Assembly (NCBI GenBank): GCA_018401375.1
Contig: JAGYKR010000001.1
Span: 186,001-250,000, forward strand
Reading direction: 5' to 3'
Length of the DNA: 64,000 nucleotides
Source of the DNA: Ilumatobacteraceae bacterium
Lineage (GTDB): Bacteria > Actinomycetota > Acidimicrobiia > Acidimicrobiales > Ilumatobacteraceae
In this document: positions 52,585 through 61,919 of the stretch, in pieces
How the letters are laid out: each line of letters begins with the position of its first letter
Numbering within the stretch: the stretch's first letter is position 1
Notes under the pieces: generated by a model
The model's input: the letters and a program-made list of their open reading frames with translations, nothing else
Told to the model about the DNA's origin: nothing
Databases searched by the model: none
Program-made: the position numbers and the translations under genes

Positions 52585-54026
52585 GCCGGAGGATTCCGGC
52601 GATGGTGGTGATCCTTGCTGTGCTCGTTGCCGGCGGGGTCCTGTGGCGTGGAAGTCCGCAGGCTGGTCGAGCCGTGTTTACCGAGTTGGTGCAGGCTTGG
52701 ATGCCGAGTTCCACCTTTGACAGTGCGCGGGTCGGCAACTGGGTCTGCCCGGGGGTGCCGGGTACGGGTGAGCCGGGCATCGGCGGGGAGATCGTCATTT
52801 CCAACCCCGGTCCCGACCCGGTAACCGCTCGGATCACCTGGGTGGTGCCCGCCACCGCTCCTGACCCACGGCCGATCGACGAACTGGTGGAGGTCGGGCC
52901 CTATTCGGTGCGTCGACTCGATGTGGGGACTCGACACCAAGGATTGTTCGTGTCGGCGGTGGTGGCGGTGGATCGTTCCGATGTGATCGTGGAACAACAG
53001 GCCTTCCATCCGGCAGGAAATCCGGTCAGTGCGTGTAGCGACGCGACCTCCAACGAATGGTTTCTTGCTGAAGGGTTCACCCTTGGTGGCAGCGTGAACC
53101 GGGTCTTGATCACCAATCCATCGGAGGATCTGGCGATCGTCAATATCGCCTTCGCCACCGCAGACGGGGCTCGGTTGCCATCGGCCTATCAGGGTTTACC
53201 GGTGGCGGCTCGGTCCATCCGGGTGCTCGATCTCGGGGTGGCTGGGGGCGGCGCCCAAGAAGAATCTCGCCTGGCGATCAGCGTGCGAGCTACCCGTGGG
53301 CAGGTGGTCGTCGGCAGAGCCCAACACCAACTCGATGGCGGCCGACTCGGCTACACCTTGTCCCTCGGTGCCCCGTCGGCCCGGGACCAATGGTGGTTTG
53401 CTGGCGGTCTGAAAGCCCCCGATGTCACCGAGCGGTTCATGGTTTATAACCCGACGGCGGCGCCAGTGGAGGTGGATGTCATTTTCCTCGGGGTCGGAGA
53501 CATTCAGCCGATCACACCGTTGCAGGTGCCGGCCCGGCAGGTGGTGGTGTTTGATCCGGGTCCGCTGTCTACCCTCGTTGAGGGCCGGCATGCAGCGGTA
53601 TTCAGTACCAGTGGTGGTTCGGCGATCGTGGTGGAGCGGATCTTGACTCGGGTGGAGGGGGCCCGGCCCGCCACATCGGTGCTGCTCGGTGCGCCACCCC
53701 GCCCTGATGGATATGTGGCCAACGTGTGGCGTAGCGCTGCTACCCCTTCAGTCGCGACGAGCGAGGCGTTTGTTTTGTACAACATCGACAATTCCCCAGC
53801 TCTCGTGAACGTTGAGTATCTGAGCCCGCAAGGCCCGCTCCCGATACCCGGGATGTCAGAGATCGAACTGGACCCGGCCGGGATTCTGACCCTTGATTTC
53901 ACCTATGAGCGGGCGCTCGGTGCTGAGGTGATTATCTCCTCCACGACTCGGATCCTTGTAGAGCGGAACTATCTGAGTGGTTTTGAGTCGGGACGGAGCG
54001 CGAGTTGGGCGCTCCCGATGCGGTAG
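52581..54026 (+). CDS. DUF5719-like secreted/anchored protein
   Basis: This 481-aa protein has an uncleaved signal or anchor helix (about 6-22) and an all-beta extracytoplasmic part. The beta part has recurring units of about 100 residues, each with a pattern like LVTNPSxxxAxVxVxF (for example RVLITNPSEDLAIVNIAFA, FMVYNPTAAPVEVDVIFLG, FVLYNIDNSPALVNVEYLS). Two Cys (WVCPG and SACSDA) may pair. This matches what I recall of DUF5719, whose function is unknown and which accompanies the GT2 gene. It is translationally coupled to that gene (GTGA). It may be an outer-face partner of the GT2. Confidence 0.78.
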   Translation: MSRRIPAMVVILAVLVAGGVLWRGSPQAGRAVFTELVQAWMPSSTFDSARVGNWVCPGVPGTGEPGIGGEIVISNPGPDPVTARITWVVPATAPDPRPIDELVEVGPYSVRRLDVGTRHQGLFVSAVVAVDRSDVIVEQQAFHPAGNPVSACSDATSNEWFLAEGFTLGGSVNRVLITNPSEDLAIVNIAFATADGARLPSAYQGLPVAARSIRVLDLGVAGGGAQEESRLAISVRATRGQVVVGRAQHQLDGGRLGYTLSLGAPSARDQWWFAGGLKAPDVTERFMVYNPTAAPVEVDVIFLGVGDIQPITPLQVPARQVVVFDPGPLSTLVEGRHAAVFSTSGGSAIVVERILTRVEGARPATSVLLGAPPRPDGYVANVWRSAATPSVATSEAFVLYNIDNSPALVNVEYLSPQGPLPIPGMSEIELDPAGILTLDFTYERALGAEVIISSTTRILVERNYLSGFESGRSASWALPMR

Positions 54027-54035
54027 AACGATCCG

Positions 54036-54488
54036 GTGACTCGTCTCGTTCTCGCTGCTGCGATTGTGATCCTCGCTGTGGTCGTGGCCCAATGGGTGCA
54101 ATCACGGCGCCGCAGCGATCCACCCACCCAACCCCGTCGTCATGTGCCCACGCAGTTGGATCGGACTGATTTTGCTCACCCGGAGCGACCGTGGGCGCTG
54201 GTGGTGTTCACCTCTGAGGTCTGTGGTGTGTGTGCTGATATCGCCAGTAAGGCTCAGGTCCTTGACAGCGAGCAGGTAGCGGTGATCACCGTCGGCTACG
54301 AAGGTCGCTCCGATCTGCATCAGCGCTACCACATCGACTCCGTGCCCACCCTGGTGATTGCTGATCACGAGGGCACAGTTCGCTATGGGATCGTCGGGGC
54401 GATTTCTGCTACTGATTTATGGGCGGCGATGGCGCGTGTCCGAGATCCCGATCTGGAGATCCCGAACAACGACTGCCATGCCGGCTGA
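54036..54488 (+). CDS. Membrane-anchored thioredoxin-like protein
   Basis: This 150-aa protein has one N-terminal transmembrane helix (about 4-20) followed by a thioredoxin fold. It carries the active-site motif CGVC in FTSEVCGVCAD and the cis-proline loop DSVPTLVIAD. It is probably a thiol reductase or oxidase on the outer face of the membrane. It starts 9 nt after the DUF5719-like gene, whose product contains a possible disulfide, so that protein could be a substrate (inference). Converges on ftsH with 20 bp between the stops. Confidence 0.82.
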   Translation: MTRLVLAAAIVILAVVVAQWVQSRRRSDPPTQPRRHVPTQLDRTDFAHPERPWALVVFTSEVCGVCADIASKAQVLDSEQVAVITVGYEGRSDLHQRYHIDSVPTLVIADHEGTVRYGIVGAISATDLWAAMARVRDPDLEIPNNDCHAG

Positions 54489-54508
54489 TCCGAGATAGCC
54501 GGGACGTG

Positions 54509-56506
54509 TTATTCGGGGGTACCGAGCACGTTCATGAACAGTTCGACGTCACCTTGACCGGTTTCGGCCATCGCTTTTTGGATCAACCGTGCCACCTCGG
54601 GGCCGTCGATGGTCTCTTGGTCGAGCAGGGCCTCAGCGATCAGTTCGAGACCTCGACGATGCTCGGTGAGAAGATCCATGGCTCGGTGTTCTTGCTCGTT
54701 CAAGATGCGAGCGATCTCCTCATCGAGCAACTTGGCGGTGTCATCGGAGTACTCCCTTTGAGATGACATCAGGTCTTCGCCGAGGAACACCGCTTGCTGG
54801 CCAGCCCAGGCCATCGGGCCCACCCGGTCGCTCATACCCCATTCACGGACCATCCGCCGGGCGATACCGGTGGCCTGCTCAAGGTCATTTGCCGCTCCGG
54901 AGTTCAGGTGGCCAAACACCAGCTTTTCGGCCACACGACCACCCATCGCCTTACAAATGGTGTCCTCGAAGAACTCTTTTGAGTAGGTGTGGCGCTCCTG
55001 AGGCAGGCTCCACGTCACGCCGAGGGCCATCCCGCGGGGCAGGATCGTCACCTTGTGCAACGGGTCTCCGTGCGGGAGCACCGTGGACAACAAAGCGTGC
55101 CCACCCTCGTGATATGCGGTGGCCTTCTTCTCCTCGCTAGACAGAATCAATGACTCTCGGCTGGCGCCGAGCACCACCCGATCTCGAGCGTTCTCAAAGT
55201 CCACTCGCTGGATTTCCTTGGATCCACGGCGTACAGCGATCAAGGCGGCCTCGTTGACGAGGTTCGCAAGATCGGCGCCAGCCATGCCGGGAGTGGCCCG
55301 CGAGATTGTCTCGAGGTCCACATCCGAACCGATCCGCTTATCGCGGCTGTGTACCTCAAGGATCGCTCGCCGCTCCTCAAACTCCGGCAACGGCACCACG
55401 ATCTGGCGGTCGAAACGGCCGGGACGCAACAGGGCCGGGTCCAAAATGTCGGGTCGGTTGGTGGCGGCGAGGATGACGATTCCCTCAGATGTCTCAAAGC
55501 CGTCCATCTCCGACAACATCTGGTTAAGCGTCTGCTCACGCTCGTCGTGCCCGCCGCCGAGGCCAGCCCCACGCTTGCGGCCAATCGAATCGATTTCGTC
55601 GATAAAGATGATCGCCTTACCCATCCGGCGGGCCTGTTGGAACAGATCGCGGACCCGGCTCGCACCGACGCCCACGAACATCTCCATGAAATCCGATCCG
55701 GTTACCGACAAGAAGCCGACGCCGGCCTCCCCGGCCACCGCACGGGCAAACAAGGTTTTACCGGTGCCGGGAGGCCCGACGAGCAAGATGCCCTTGGGAA
55801 TCCGCGCCCCGATCTCTTTGAAACGCTCGGGCATCCGCAAGAAGTCCACGACCTCGTTGATCTCGGTCTTGACCCCCTCGTAGCCGGCGATATCGGCAAA
55901 TGTTGTGTTGGGCTTGTCGGCGTCGTAGGTCTTCGCTTTTGACTTACCGATCGACATCACCCCACCCATTTGGCCTTGGGCACGACGCTGCAGCCACACG
56001 AAGAATCCGATGATCAACATCACCGGCAGCATGAGCCCGAGTATCGACAACAACCAGTTGTTGGACGGCATGTCGAAATCGATTTTGACTCCGAGTTCGC
56101 GGGCGAGACGTTCGTCGGCCTCCGACATGCCGCGGTCTCCACCACCGATCGTGCGGAACTTGGTGCCATCGCTGAACTCACCGGAAATGGCCGCCGTGCC
56201 GTTGTTGATCGTGATCGACTCCACATTGCCATCGGTGATCTGTTCGATGAACTCGGTGTAGGTGATTGCGTCGCCGTCATCATTAGGTAGAAGCTGCGGC
56301 AGAATCACAGTGGCGACGAGCAGGCCGATCATCACCCAGATCAGCCAGCGTGGCCAGCCGCCTTTACGGGCACCCTCAGCGGGCTCACCTGTCTTGGAGT
56401 TGGCTTTGGAGCTGGGCTTGGGCCCAGACTTGGATGTGGGCTTTGACCCCGGACTCCGGCCGCGGCCAGGAGGTGGCGGTGGCGGGGGAGGCGGCAACTT
56501 GCTCAT
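54509..56506 (-). CDS. ftsH: ATP-dependent zinc metalloprotease FtsH
   Basis: FtsH degrades misassembled membrane proteins and some regulators. The 665-aa protein begins with nine consecutive prolines (residues 5-13) and a Lys/Ser/Pro-rich tail to about residue 48. Two transmembrane helices (about 51-70 and 148-170) flank an extracytoplasmic domain. The AAA domain has Walker A GPPGTGKT, Walker B IIFIDEID, and the SRH region [16 protein letters not shown]. The protease motif is HEGGH, with a distant Asp as third ligand. The ATG lies 6 nt after a TAGCAT box. The poly-proline start is unusual and would demand EF-P-assisted translation. Confidence 0.96.
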   Translation of the reverse strand: MSKLPPPPPPPPPGRGRSPGSKPTSKSGPKPSSKANSKTGEPAEGARKGGWPRWLIWVMIGLLVATVILPQLLPNDDGDAITYTEFIEQITDGNVESITINNGTAAISGEFSDGTKFRTIGGGDRGMSEADERLARELGVKIDFDMPSNNWLLSILGLMLPVMLIIGFFVWLQRRAQGQMGGVMSIGKSKAKTYDADKPNTTFADIAGYEGVKTEINEVVDFLRMPERFKEIGARIPKGILLVGPPGTGKTLFARAVAGEAGVGFLSVTGSDFMEMFVGVGASRVRDLFQQARRMGKAIIFIDEIDSIGRKRGAGLGGGHDEREQTLNQMLSEMDGFETSEGIVILAATNRPDILDPALLRPGRFDRQIVVPLPEFEERRAILEVHSRDKRIGSDVDLETISRATPGMAGADLANLVNEAALIAVRRGSKEIQRVDFENARDRVVLGASRESLILSSEEKKATAYHEGGHALLSTVLPHGDPLHKVTILPRGMALGVTWSLPQERHTYSKEFFEDTICKAMGGRVAEKLVFGHLNSGAANDLEQATGIARRMVREWGMSDRVGPMAWAGQQAVFLGEDLMSSQREYSDDTAKLLDEEIARILNEQEHRAMDLLTEHRRGLELIAEALLDQETIDGPEVARLIQKAMAETGQGDVELFMNVLGTPE

Positions 56507-56512
56507 GGAACC

Positions 56513-56518
56513 ATGCTA
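56513..56518 (-). promoter_or_regulatory. Putative -10 box of a leaderless ftsH promoter
   Basis: TAGCAT on the minus strand is followed by 6 nt (GGTTCC) and ATG 56506. Confidence 0.5.
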
Positions 56519-56616
56519 CGGCCTCGATGCGAGGAGATCTGATCGTGAGGGCGGAACCGGCGGCGCACAGACCTGCATAAAGGTCACCCATCCGTAAGTC
56601 ACTGCACTCCGTAATA

Positions 56617-56622
56617 TAAGGT
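56617..56622 (+). promoter_or_regulatory. Putative -10 box of a leaderless promoter for the DUF3499 gene
   Basis: TAAGGT is followed by 7 nt and GTG 56630. An overlapping TAATAT (56612-56617) is an alternative -10. Confidence 0.45.
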
Positions 56623-56629
56623 TCGGTGC

Positions 56630-56848
56630 GTGAATCGGCAGTGTTCCCGAACCGGATGCGCAGAGCCCGCAGTCGTCACCTTGTCCTACGATTATGGACG
56701 GGCCCAGGCGTGGATCGACCCTTTGACACCTGAGCGTGACCCGCACTGTTACGACCTGTGCGAGCGCCATGGGGCTCGAGTCAGCGTTCCCCAAGGTTGG
56801 GTGTTGCGCGACCGCCGGCCGGTGGATGCCTGGCCGCTCGCTGTGTGA
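56630..56848 (+). CDS. DUF3499 family small Cys/His protein
   Basis: This 72-aa protein matches the actinobacterial DUF3499 pattern: CSRTGC near the N-terminus, then DPHCYDLCERHGARV, which gives a CxxxxC/CxxCxxH arrangement suited to zinc binding. Function is unknown. In other actinobacteria this gene sits close to the phosphomannomutase and ahcY genes, as here (recalled knowledge). GTG start. It is divergent from ftsH, and the next gene starts 1 nt after its stop. Confidence 0.88.
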   Translation: MNRQCSRTGCAEPAVVTLSYDYGRAQAWIDPLTPERDPHCYDLCERHGARVSVPQGWVLRDRRPVDAWPLAV

Positions 56849-56849
56849 T

Positions 56850-57602
56850 GTGAGCTTTTTTGGTGTGTCCCCTCGCTCGGGGTCTGGGCGTTCGGAATCG
56901 CCGGCTATTGACCTGCGTGTCGCGGCTCTCGTCTGGCTAGTGACCTGGTTCTTTGGTCAACTCCTCGGTGCGTTCATTGTGGGACTTTTCCCACGGTCCG
57001 TCTCGGACGGGGAGGCCGGGGAACTGCGTTCGATCGGGGTGTTAGCGCTCGCCCTTGCGGCATCTTGGGTGGCCTATAGCGCAGGCCTGTGGTGGGCTTC
57101 ACGCACCGCAGGTTCAAGAGATCTGCGACAGGACTATCGGTGGCGGTGGTCGTGGGCTGATCTGGGGGCTGTCCCCGTGGGAATCGTTGCCCAACTCGTG
57201 ATCGTGCCCGGGGTGTACGTGCCGTTGAGACGGGTCTGGCCCGAGGTTTTCTCCAGCGACCGCTTGGAAGAAAACGCGCGTCGCCTCGTGGAATCTGCCT
57301 CAGGGATGTGGATCGTGGTGCTGGTACTGCTCGTGGTGGTTGGAGCGCCGCTCGTAGAGGAGTTCGTCTACCGCGGTCTGCTGCAACGTTCAATCGCCAC
57401 TCAGGTATCGGCTCCGGTGGCGCTCCTCGTGGGATCGGCGTGGTTTGCGCTGATCCATTTCCGACCGGTGGAGTTCCCCGGATTGTTTGTGGCCGGGCTC
57501 ATTTTTGGAGGGTGCCTGATGGTGACCGGTCGGCTCGGCACAGCGATCGCAGCCCACGCTGCGTTCAACATGGCGGGATTGGCCCAAGTATGGACTGCAT
57601 GA
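56850..57602 (+). CDS. CPBP family intramembrane metalloprotease
   Basis: This 250-aa integral membrane protein is of the CAAX-protease/bacteriocin-processing (ABI) family. Motif 1 is EEFVYRG (EExxxRG), motif 2 is FALIHFRP (FxxxH), and motif 3 is AAHAAFN (HxxxN). About 6-8 helices are present. The role is unknown; family members process prenylated or membrane substrates or act as scaffolds. I chose GTG 56850, just after the DUF3499 stop. A longer frame starts inside that gene. Confidence 0.86.
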   Translation: MSFFGVSPRSGSGRSESPAIDLRVAALVWLVTWFFGQLLGAFIVGLFPRSVSDGEAGELRSIGVLALALAASWVAYSAGLWWASRTAGSRDLRQDYRWRWSWADLGAVPVGIVAQLVIVPGVYVPLRRVWPEVFSSDRLEENARRLVESASGMWIVVLVLLVVVGAPLVEEFVYRGLLQRSIATQVSAPVALLVGSAWFALIHFRPVEFPGLFVAGLIFGGCLMVTGRLGTAIAAHAAFNMAGLAQVWTA

Positions 57603-57636
57603 ACTCTTGGCGAGATGAACTGCAACAATGTGGCCG

Positions 57637-60213
57637 ATGACTGAGGAACAGACCGAAACGGCCGTGGTCCCTCTGGCGGTGCGTGCCACTGCTCGAGTGC
57701 AGCGCTGGCGGGCCGCGTTTCCGGGGCGGGTTGGACGGTGGTTGCGCGCCCCGTGGCCCGCAGCCCGGGTTGTGCAAGTCGCCACCACCGCCACGCTGTT
57801 GACCGTGACCACGGTGATCATGATGACTGTGGTCCACCTCCAGCCTTGGGCGCCCTCAAGGGATCTGATCTTCACTCGCACCACACCGACAGGTGGGGAT
57901 TTTGGTGCTCACGTTTGGGGACCGGCGTTTTTGCGCGACCATCTGCTCTCGAGCTGGCGATTGAACGGCTGGTCAATGGATTGGTACGCGGGCCTTCCGG
58001 TGTACCGCTTTTATATGGTCCTGCCCGCGGTGATGATTCTGATCGCGGACCTGTTCTTGCCCTACGGGATCGCAATGAAACTGGTGGCGGTGTCGGGCCT
58101 GGTGACCTTGCCGGCGGCCTGTTGGGCGTTTGGTCGCCTCGGTCGGTTCCGATACCCGATGCCGGAATTGATGGCGCTGGCCGGCGTGGCGTTCGCTTTG
58201 GATGAGAGTTTCAGTATTTACGGCGGGAACCTCAAATCAACGATGGCTGGCGAGTTCTCCTTCTCGATCTCGTTATCGCTCGGGATGCTCGGCCTCGGGG
58301 TGCTGTCGGCAGGGATGCGCAGCGGCCGGTACCGGGTCTGGGCGGCGGTACTGATCGCAGCCTCGGCGGTCTCCCATGGGATCGTGGCGATCTTTGTGCT
58401 TGTGGCGGCGGCAGTGATCGTCATGGTGTGGATCGATCGGACCCGTCTGTTTTATACGGTGGGCGTAGCGGTGACAGCGCTGTTGCTATCGATCTGGTGG
58501 GTCGGTCCGTTCCTGATGGACCACGCCTATATGACCGACATGAAATACGGGTTCCGGCCGCTCGGCGCGACGGATTCTTTTTGGGCGATGTTCTTTCCTT
58601 TGACGGCCCCGTTGAACATGATCATTTCCACGTTTGCGGTGATCGGATTCATCGCCCTGGTGATGCGCAGACATATGACGGGCACCGCCGTCGGCGTGAT
58701 CACGATGGTGCTGATTGCGCTTGTCTATCTCACCCGCGACAGCCTGCCGGTCATCGGATTGTTGTGGAACCCGCGTCTGTTGCCTTTCTTTTATCTGATG
58801 CGCTACATGCTGATGATGGTGGGGATCGTGGAGGTTTTCACCTTGGTCTGGAACGCGATCAGGGATCGTCGGGCTACCGAGATGACCGGGGCTTGGTCCG
58901 GCACACTGGTGGCCGGGATCACCACGGTGGGCGTGTTGGCAGTGTTCGGATGGATGTTTCAGGTGTTGCCTGGGGCCGGATTCCATCCGGATGGGGAATC
59001 AGGAACACCGGTGTATGCCTGGGGTCCGTTGCGGGCCACGCCCACCCACACAGACGCTCTCGGGGACGGGTGGTCCAGATATAACTTTCTGGGATACGAA
59101 GGTCGCGGGGAGAATTACACCGAGTACCACAATCTGGTGACCACGATGGGTGATCTCGGCACCGATCCGGCGCATGGCTGCGGTCGGGCGTTGTGGGAAA
59201 ACAGCCCCGATAACAGCGCTTACGGGACCACCATGGCGCTGATGTTGCTTCCGCATTGGACCGATGGGTGCATCGGTTCCATGGAGGGCCTGTTTTTTGA
59301 GGCCTCAGGGACGACGCCCTATCACTTCTTGGCCGCCGCAGCGGTCTCTAAGGCCTCTTCTAATCCGGTGCGGGAGTTGCGCTACGAGAATCTGAACGCA
59401 GCCACCGGGGTTCGGCATCTGCGTGATCTAGGGGTGCGCTATGCGATGGTCCGCACCCCCGAAGCGAAGGCCGCCGCGGCATCCCACAGCGAGGCCACCG
59501 GAGAACTGGAACAGGTGGGCACCTCGGGGCCGTGGGACATCTATGAAGTGCGCGATGCCGCAGTTGTTACCGCACTCACCGTCCAACCGGTGGTTGTGAT
59601 GCCCCGCGCTGGCGATCAGCGGGAGCGACACCTCGAACTCGGTACGAGTTGGTTTCAGAACCCCGGCGAATGGGCGGCGCTTCCCGCCGACGATGGCCCA
59701 GCGCAATGGCAACGCATCAACGCTGAGGTAGATCTCAGCCGCAGCCGCGGCGAGCCTGGGCAGGCCGGCCGCCAAGTGGACGTGGTGGTACCGGGGGAAC
59801 CGATCGCCCCCGTGGCTCTCGCCCCCGTGGAGATTTTCGACGTTGAGATCCGCCAGCAGTCCCTCTCGTTCCGGGTGGATCAGATCGGTGTGCCGGTGCT
59901 GGTGCGGGTCAGTTACTTCCCCAACTGGCGGGCCACCGGCGCCGAAGGTCCGTATCGGGTGGCGCCAAACATGATGGTGGTTGTGCCCACCTCCACCGAG
60001 GTGGAGATGTATTTTGCCCGTACGGCTAGTGACTGGCTTTTTAGCTTTGGTGGTCTGGCCGGAGTCGGGCTGTCGATCTACTGGTGGCGTAGAGGCGACG
60101 AACAGTTCGGAACCGAGATTGATCCCGAGTTTGACCCCGGGATTGATCCTGAGATTGATCCTGAGATTGATCCTGAGATTGACGTCGATTCGGAGCCGCT
60201 GTTGCCGGTCTGA
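57637..60213 (+). CDS. Large multi-spanning membrane protein (GT-C/YfhO or PTPS-related type)
   Basis: This 858-aa protein has about 10-12 transmembrane helices (about 50-430), then an extracytoplasmic domain (about 440-815), a final helix and an acidic tail of Ile-Asp-Pro-Glu repeats. The first loop reads TTPTGGDFGAHVWGPAFLRD and then GWSMDWYAGLPVYRF, the layout of GT-C type membrane glycosyltransferases and of YfhO or PTPS_related membrane proteins. It lies just upstream of phosphomannomutase, so a polyprenyl-sugar-dependent transferase is a reasonable guess. ATG 57637 is preferred; a GTG at 57628 is in frame. Function is not proven. Confidence 0.78.
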   Translation: MTEEQTETAVVPLAVRATARVQRWRAAFPGRVGRWLRAPWPAARVVQVATTATLLTVTTVIMMTVVHLQPWAPSRDLIFTRTTPTGGDFGAHVWGPAFLRDHLLSSWRLNGWSMDWYAGLPVYRFYMVLPAVMILIADLFLPYGIAMKLVAVSGLVTLPAACWAFGRLGRFRYPMPELMALAGVAFALDESFSIYGGNLKSTMAGEFSFSISLSLGMLGLGVLSAGMRSGRYRVWAAVLIAASAVSHGIVAIFVLVAAAVIVMVWIDRTRLFYTVGVAVTALLLSIWWVGPFLMDHAYMTDMKYGFRPLGATDSFWAMFFPLTAPLNMIISTFAVIGFIALVMRRHMTGTAVGVITMVLIALVYLTRDSLPVIGLLWNPRLLPFFYLMRYMLMMVGIVEVFTLVWNAIRDRRATEMTGAWSGTLVAGITTVGVLAVFGWMFQVLPGAGFHPDGESGTPVYAWGPLRATPTHTDALGDGWSRYNFLGYEGRGENYTEYHNLVTTMGDLGTDPAHGCGRALWENSPDNSAYGTTMALMLLPHWTDGCIGSMEGLFFEASGTTPYHFLAAAAVSKASSNPVRELRYENLNAATGVRHLRDLGVRYAMVRTPEAKAAAASHSEATGELEQVGTSGPWDIYEVRDAAVVTALTVQPVVVMPRAGDQRERHLELGTSWFQNPGEWAALPADDGPAQWQRINAEVDLSRSRGEPGQAGRQVDVVVPGEPIAPVALAPVEIFDVEIRQQSLSFRVDQIGVPVLVRVSYFPNWRATGAEGPYRVAPNMMVVVPTSTEVEMYFARTASDWLFSFGGLAGVGLSIYWWRRGDEQFGTEIDPEFDPGIDPEIDPEIDPEIDVDSEPLLPV
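60118..60177. repeat. Five 12-bp repeats encoding an acidic IDPE tail
   Basis: Units of the form ATTGATCCTGAG are repeated five times. The last three (60142-60177) are identical. They encode (I/F)DP(E/G) tetrapeptides at the C-terminus of the large membrane protein. Confidence 0.9.
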
Positions 60214-60259
60214 GCGCCGGCACACTCTCGGCCGAACCGGTGTAGCGTTTCGGATCGTT

Positions 60260-61672
60260 ATGCCTGCCGCCGACACCCCGTCCATCGCCACCGTGACTGG
60301 GGCTCCGACCTCTTTTGGTCTCCTCGATCAGATCGTTAAGGCTTACGACGTGCGGGGAACGGTCCCTGAACAGCTCAACGCGAAGGTGGCTCATGCGCTT
60401 GGGGTGGGATTCGCTGAGTACGTGAAGACCGCTCAGGTTGTGGTGGCCCGAGATATGCGGCCGAGCGGCCCCGAACTCGCTGATGCCTTCATCGAAGGTG
60501 TGGTCAGTTGTGGTGTGGACGTCATTGATATCGGTCTTGCTTCTACGGATCTGCTGTATTTCGCTTCGGGCAGTTTGGACCTGCCGGGGATGGTGCTCAC
60601 GGCATCGCATAACCCCGCCGGCTACAACGGAATGAAGTTCTGCCACACCGGGGCCCGACCGATCGGGATCGAATCAGGTTTGGCCGCGATTCGCCACACC
60701 GCCCATCAGGTGCTCACTGGGGGGCGCGTCGGGGGTGGGTCGGTGCTGCGTGGCCGGCGCCAACGCCGCGAACTGCTCGAACCATTTGTTGATCACGTGC
60801 TCGGTTTCATCGATCCCACGGCGCTTGTACCGATGCGGGTGGTAGCCGATACGGCCAACGGGATGGGAGGACTCGTGGTGCCTGCGGTCTTTGAACGTCT
60901 CGAAATGATTGAACTCGAAGTGATGTACGGCGAGTTGGACGGGACCTTTCCCAATCATCCGGCTGATCCCCTCCAACCAGCGAACCAGCGCGACCTGCAG
61001 GCGCGGGTCGTGTCGGGAGGATTCGATCTCGGTCTGGCCTTTGACGGGGATGCGGACCGGGTGTTTGTGGTGGACGAAAAGGGCCATGGTCTGAGCGGCT
61101 CGGCCACAACGGCGCTGCTCGCGGCTGCGATCTTGCGCACCGAACCCGGCGCCACGGTGCTGCATAACCTGATCTGCTCGCGAGCCGTGCCCGAAACCAT
61201 TCGTGAGCATGGGGGTATTCCCTTGCGGACCAAGGTCGGGCACTCCTACATCAAAAAGGTGATGGCGGACACCGGGGCGGTATTCGGCGGTGAGCATTCC
61301 GCCCATTACTACTTCGCCAAAAATTACCGAGCGGACTCCGGGCTGATCGCCTCGTTGATCCTGCTCGAAGAACTGTCTCGGGTGGCAAGGCCGCTGTCGG
61401 AGGTGCGGCGCTCCGTGGAGCGGTACGCAGCGAGCGGGGAGATCAACACCCAAGTGGATGATGTCCTGGCCGTGATCGACGGGGTGGCCGAAGAGTTCGC
61501 CGAATTTCATCAGGACCGGCTCGACGGGTTGACCGTGGACTGCGGGTCGTGGTGGTTCAATCTGCGAGCATCCAACACTGAGCCCTTGTTGCGGCTGAAT
61601 CTCGAGGCTGTGGATCGTGATCAGTGCGACCTGCGGGTGGCTGAGTTGTTGGCATTGATCACACAGTGCTGA
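60260..61672 (+). CDS. manB: Phosphomannomutase/phosphoglucomutase
   Basis: This enzyme interconverts mannose-6-phosphate and mannose-1-phosphate (and possibly the glucose pair), feeding GDP-mannose. The 470-aa protein has the phosphoserine loop TASHNPAGYNGMK, the metal loop DGDADR, the sugar-binding loop GEHSAHYYF and the phosphate-binding RASNTEPLLR. I chose ATG 60260; the longer frame to 59981 lies within the preceding gene. A TAGCGT hexamer lies 11 nt upstream. It is followed 4 nt later by a Trm112-like gene, as in other actinobacteria. Confidence 0.94.
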   Translation: MPAADTPSIATVTGAPTSFGLLDQIVKAYDVRGTVPEQLNAKVAHALGVGFAEYVKTAQVVVARDMRPSGPELADAFIEGVVSCGVDVIDIGLASTDLLYFASGSLDLPGMVLTASHNPAGYNGMKFCHTGARPIGIESGLAAIRHTAHQVLTGGRVGGGSVLRGRRQRRELLEPFVDHVLGFIDPTALVPMRVVADTANGMGGLVVPAVFERLEMIELEVMYGELDGTFPNHPADPLQPANQRDLQARVVSGGFDLGLAFDGDADRVFVVDEKGHGLSGSATTALLAAAILRTEPGATVLHNLICSRAVPETIREHGGIPLRTKVGHSYIKKVMADTGAVFGGEHSAHYYFAKNYRADSGLIASLILLEELSRVARPLSEVRRSVERYAASGEINTQVDDVLAVIDGVAEEFAEFHQDRLDGLTVDCGSWWFNLRASNTEPLLRLNLEAVDRDQCDLRVAELLALITQC

Positions 61673-61676
61673 TTAG

Positions 61677-61919
61677 ATGAAACCGATGTCACTGGATCAG
61701 TCCCTGCTCGAGATTTTGGCCTGTCCTGAGGATCATGGGCCGTTGTATTACATCGAATCGGAAAGTCTGCTCTATAACCCGCGTCTGCAGCGGGGCTATC
61801 AGATCCGCAATCACATCCCCGTGATGTTGATGGAGGAGGCTGTGGCGGCCGACGAGGCTGAACATACCCGTCTCATGGGAGTGGTCGAGGCCGAGGGGAT
61901 CACTCTCAACTTCGGTTGA
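61677..61919 (+). CDS. Trm112-like small protein
   Basis: This 80-aa protein is of the Trm112/UPF0434 family. It has LLEILACPEDHGPL at the N-terminus and YQIRNHIPVML near the middle, both typical. The usual CPxC zinc pair reads CPED here, so the second Cys is missing and zinc binding is doubtful. Bacterial relatives are small folded proteins, some of which activate methyltransferases. It is 4 nt after manB, with ATG 61677 or 61686 as start. The role in this operon is unknown. Confidence 0.85.
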   Translation: MKPMSLDQSLLEILACPEDHGPLYYIESESLLYNPRLQRGYQIRNHIPVMLMEEAVAADEAEHTRLMGVVEAEGITLNFG

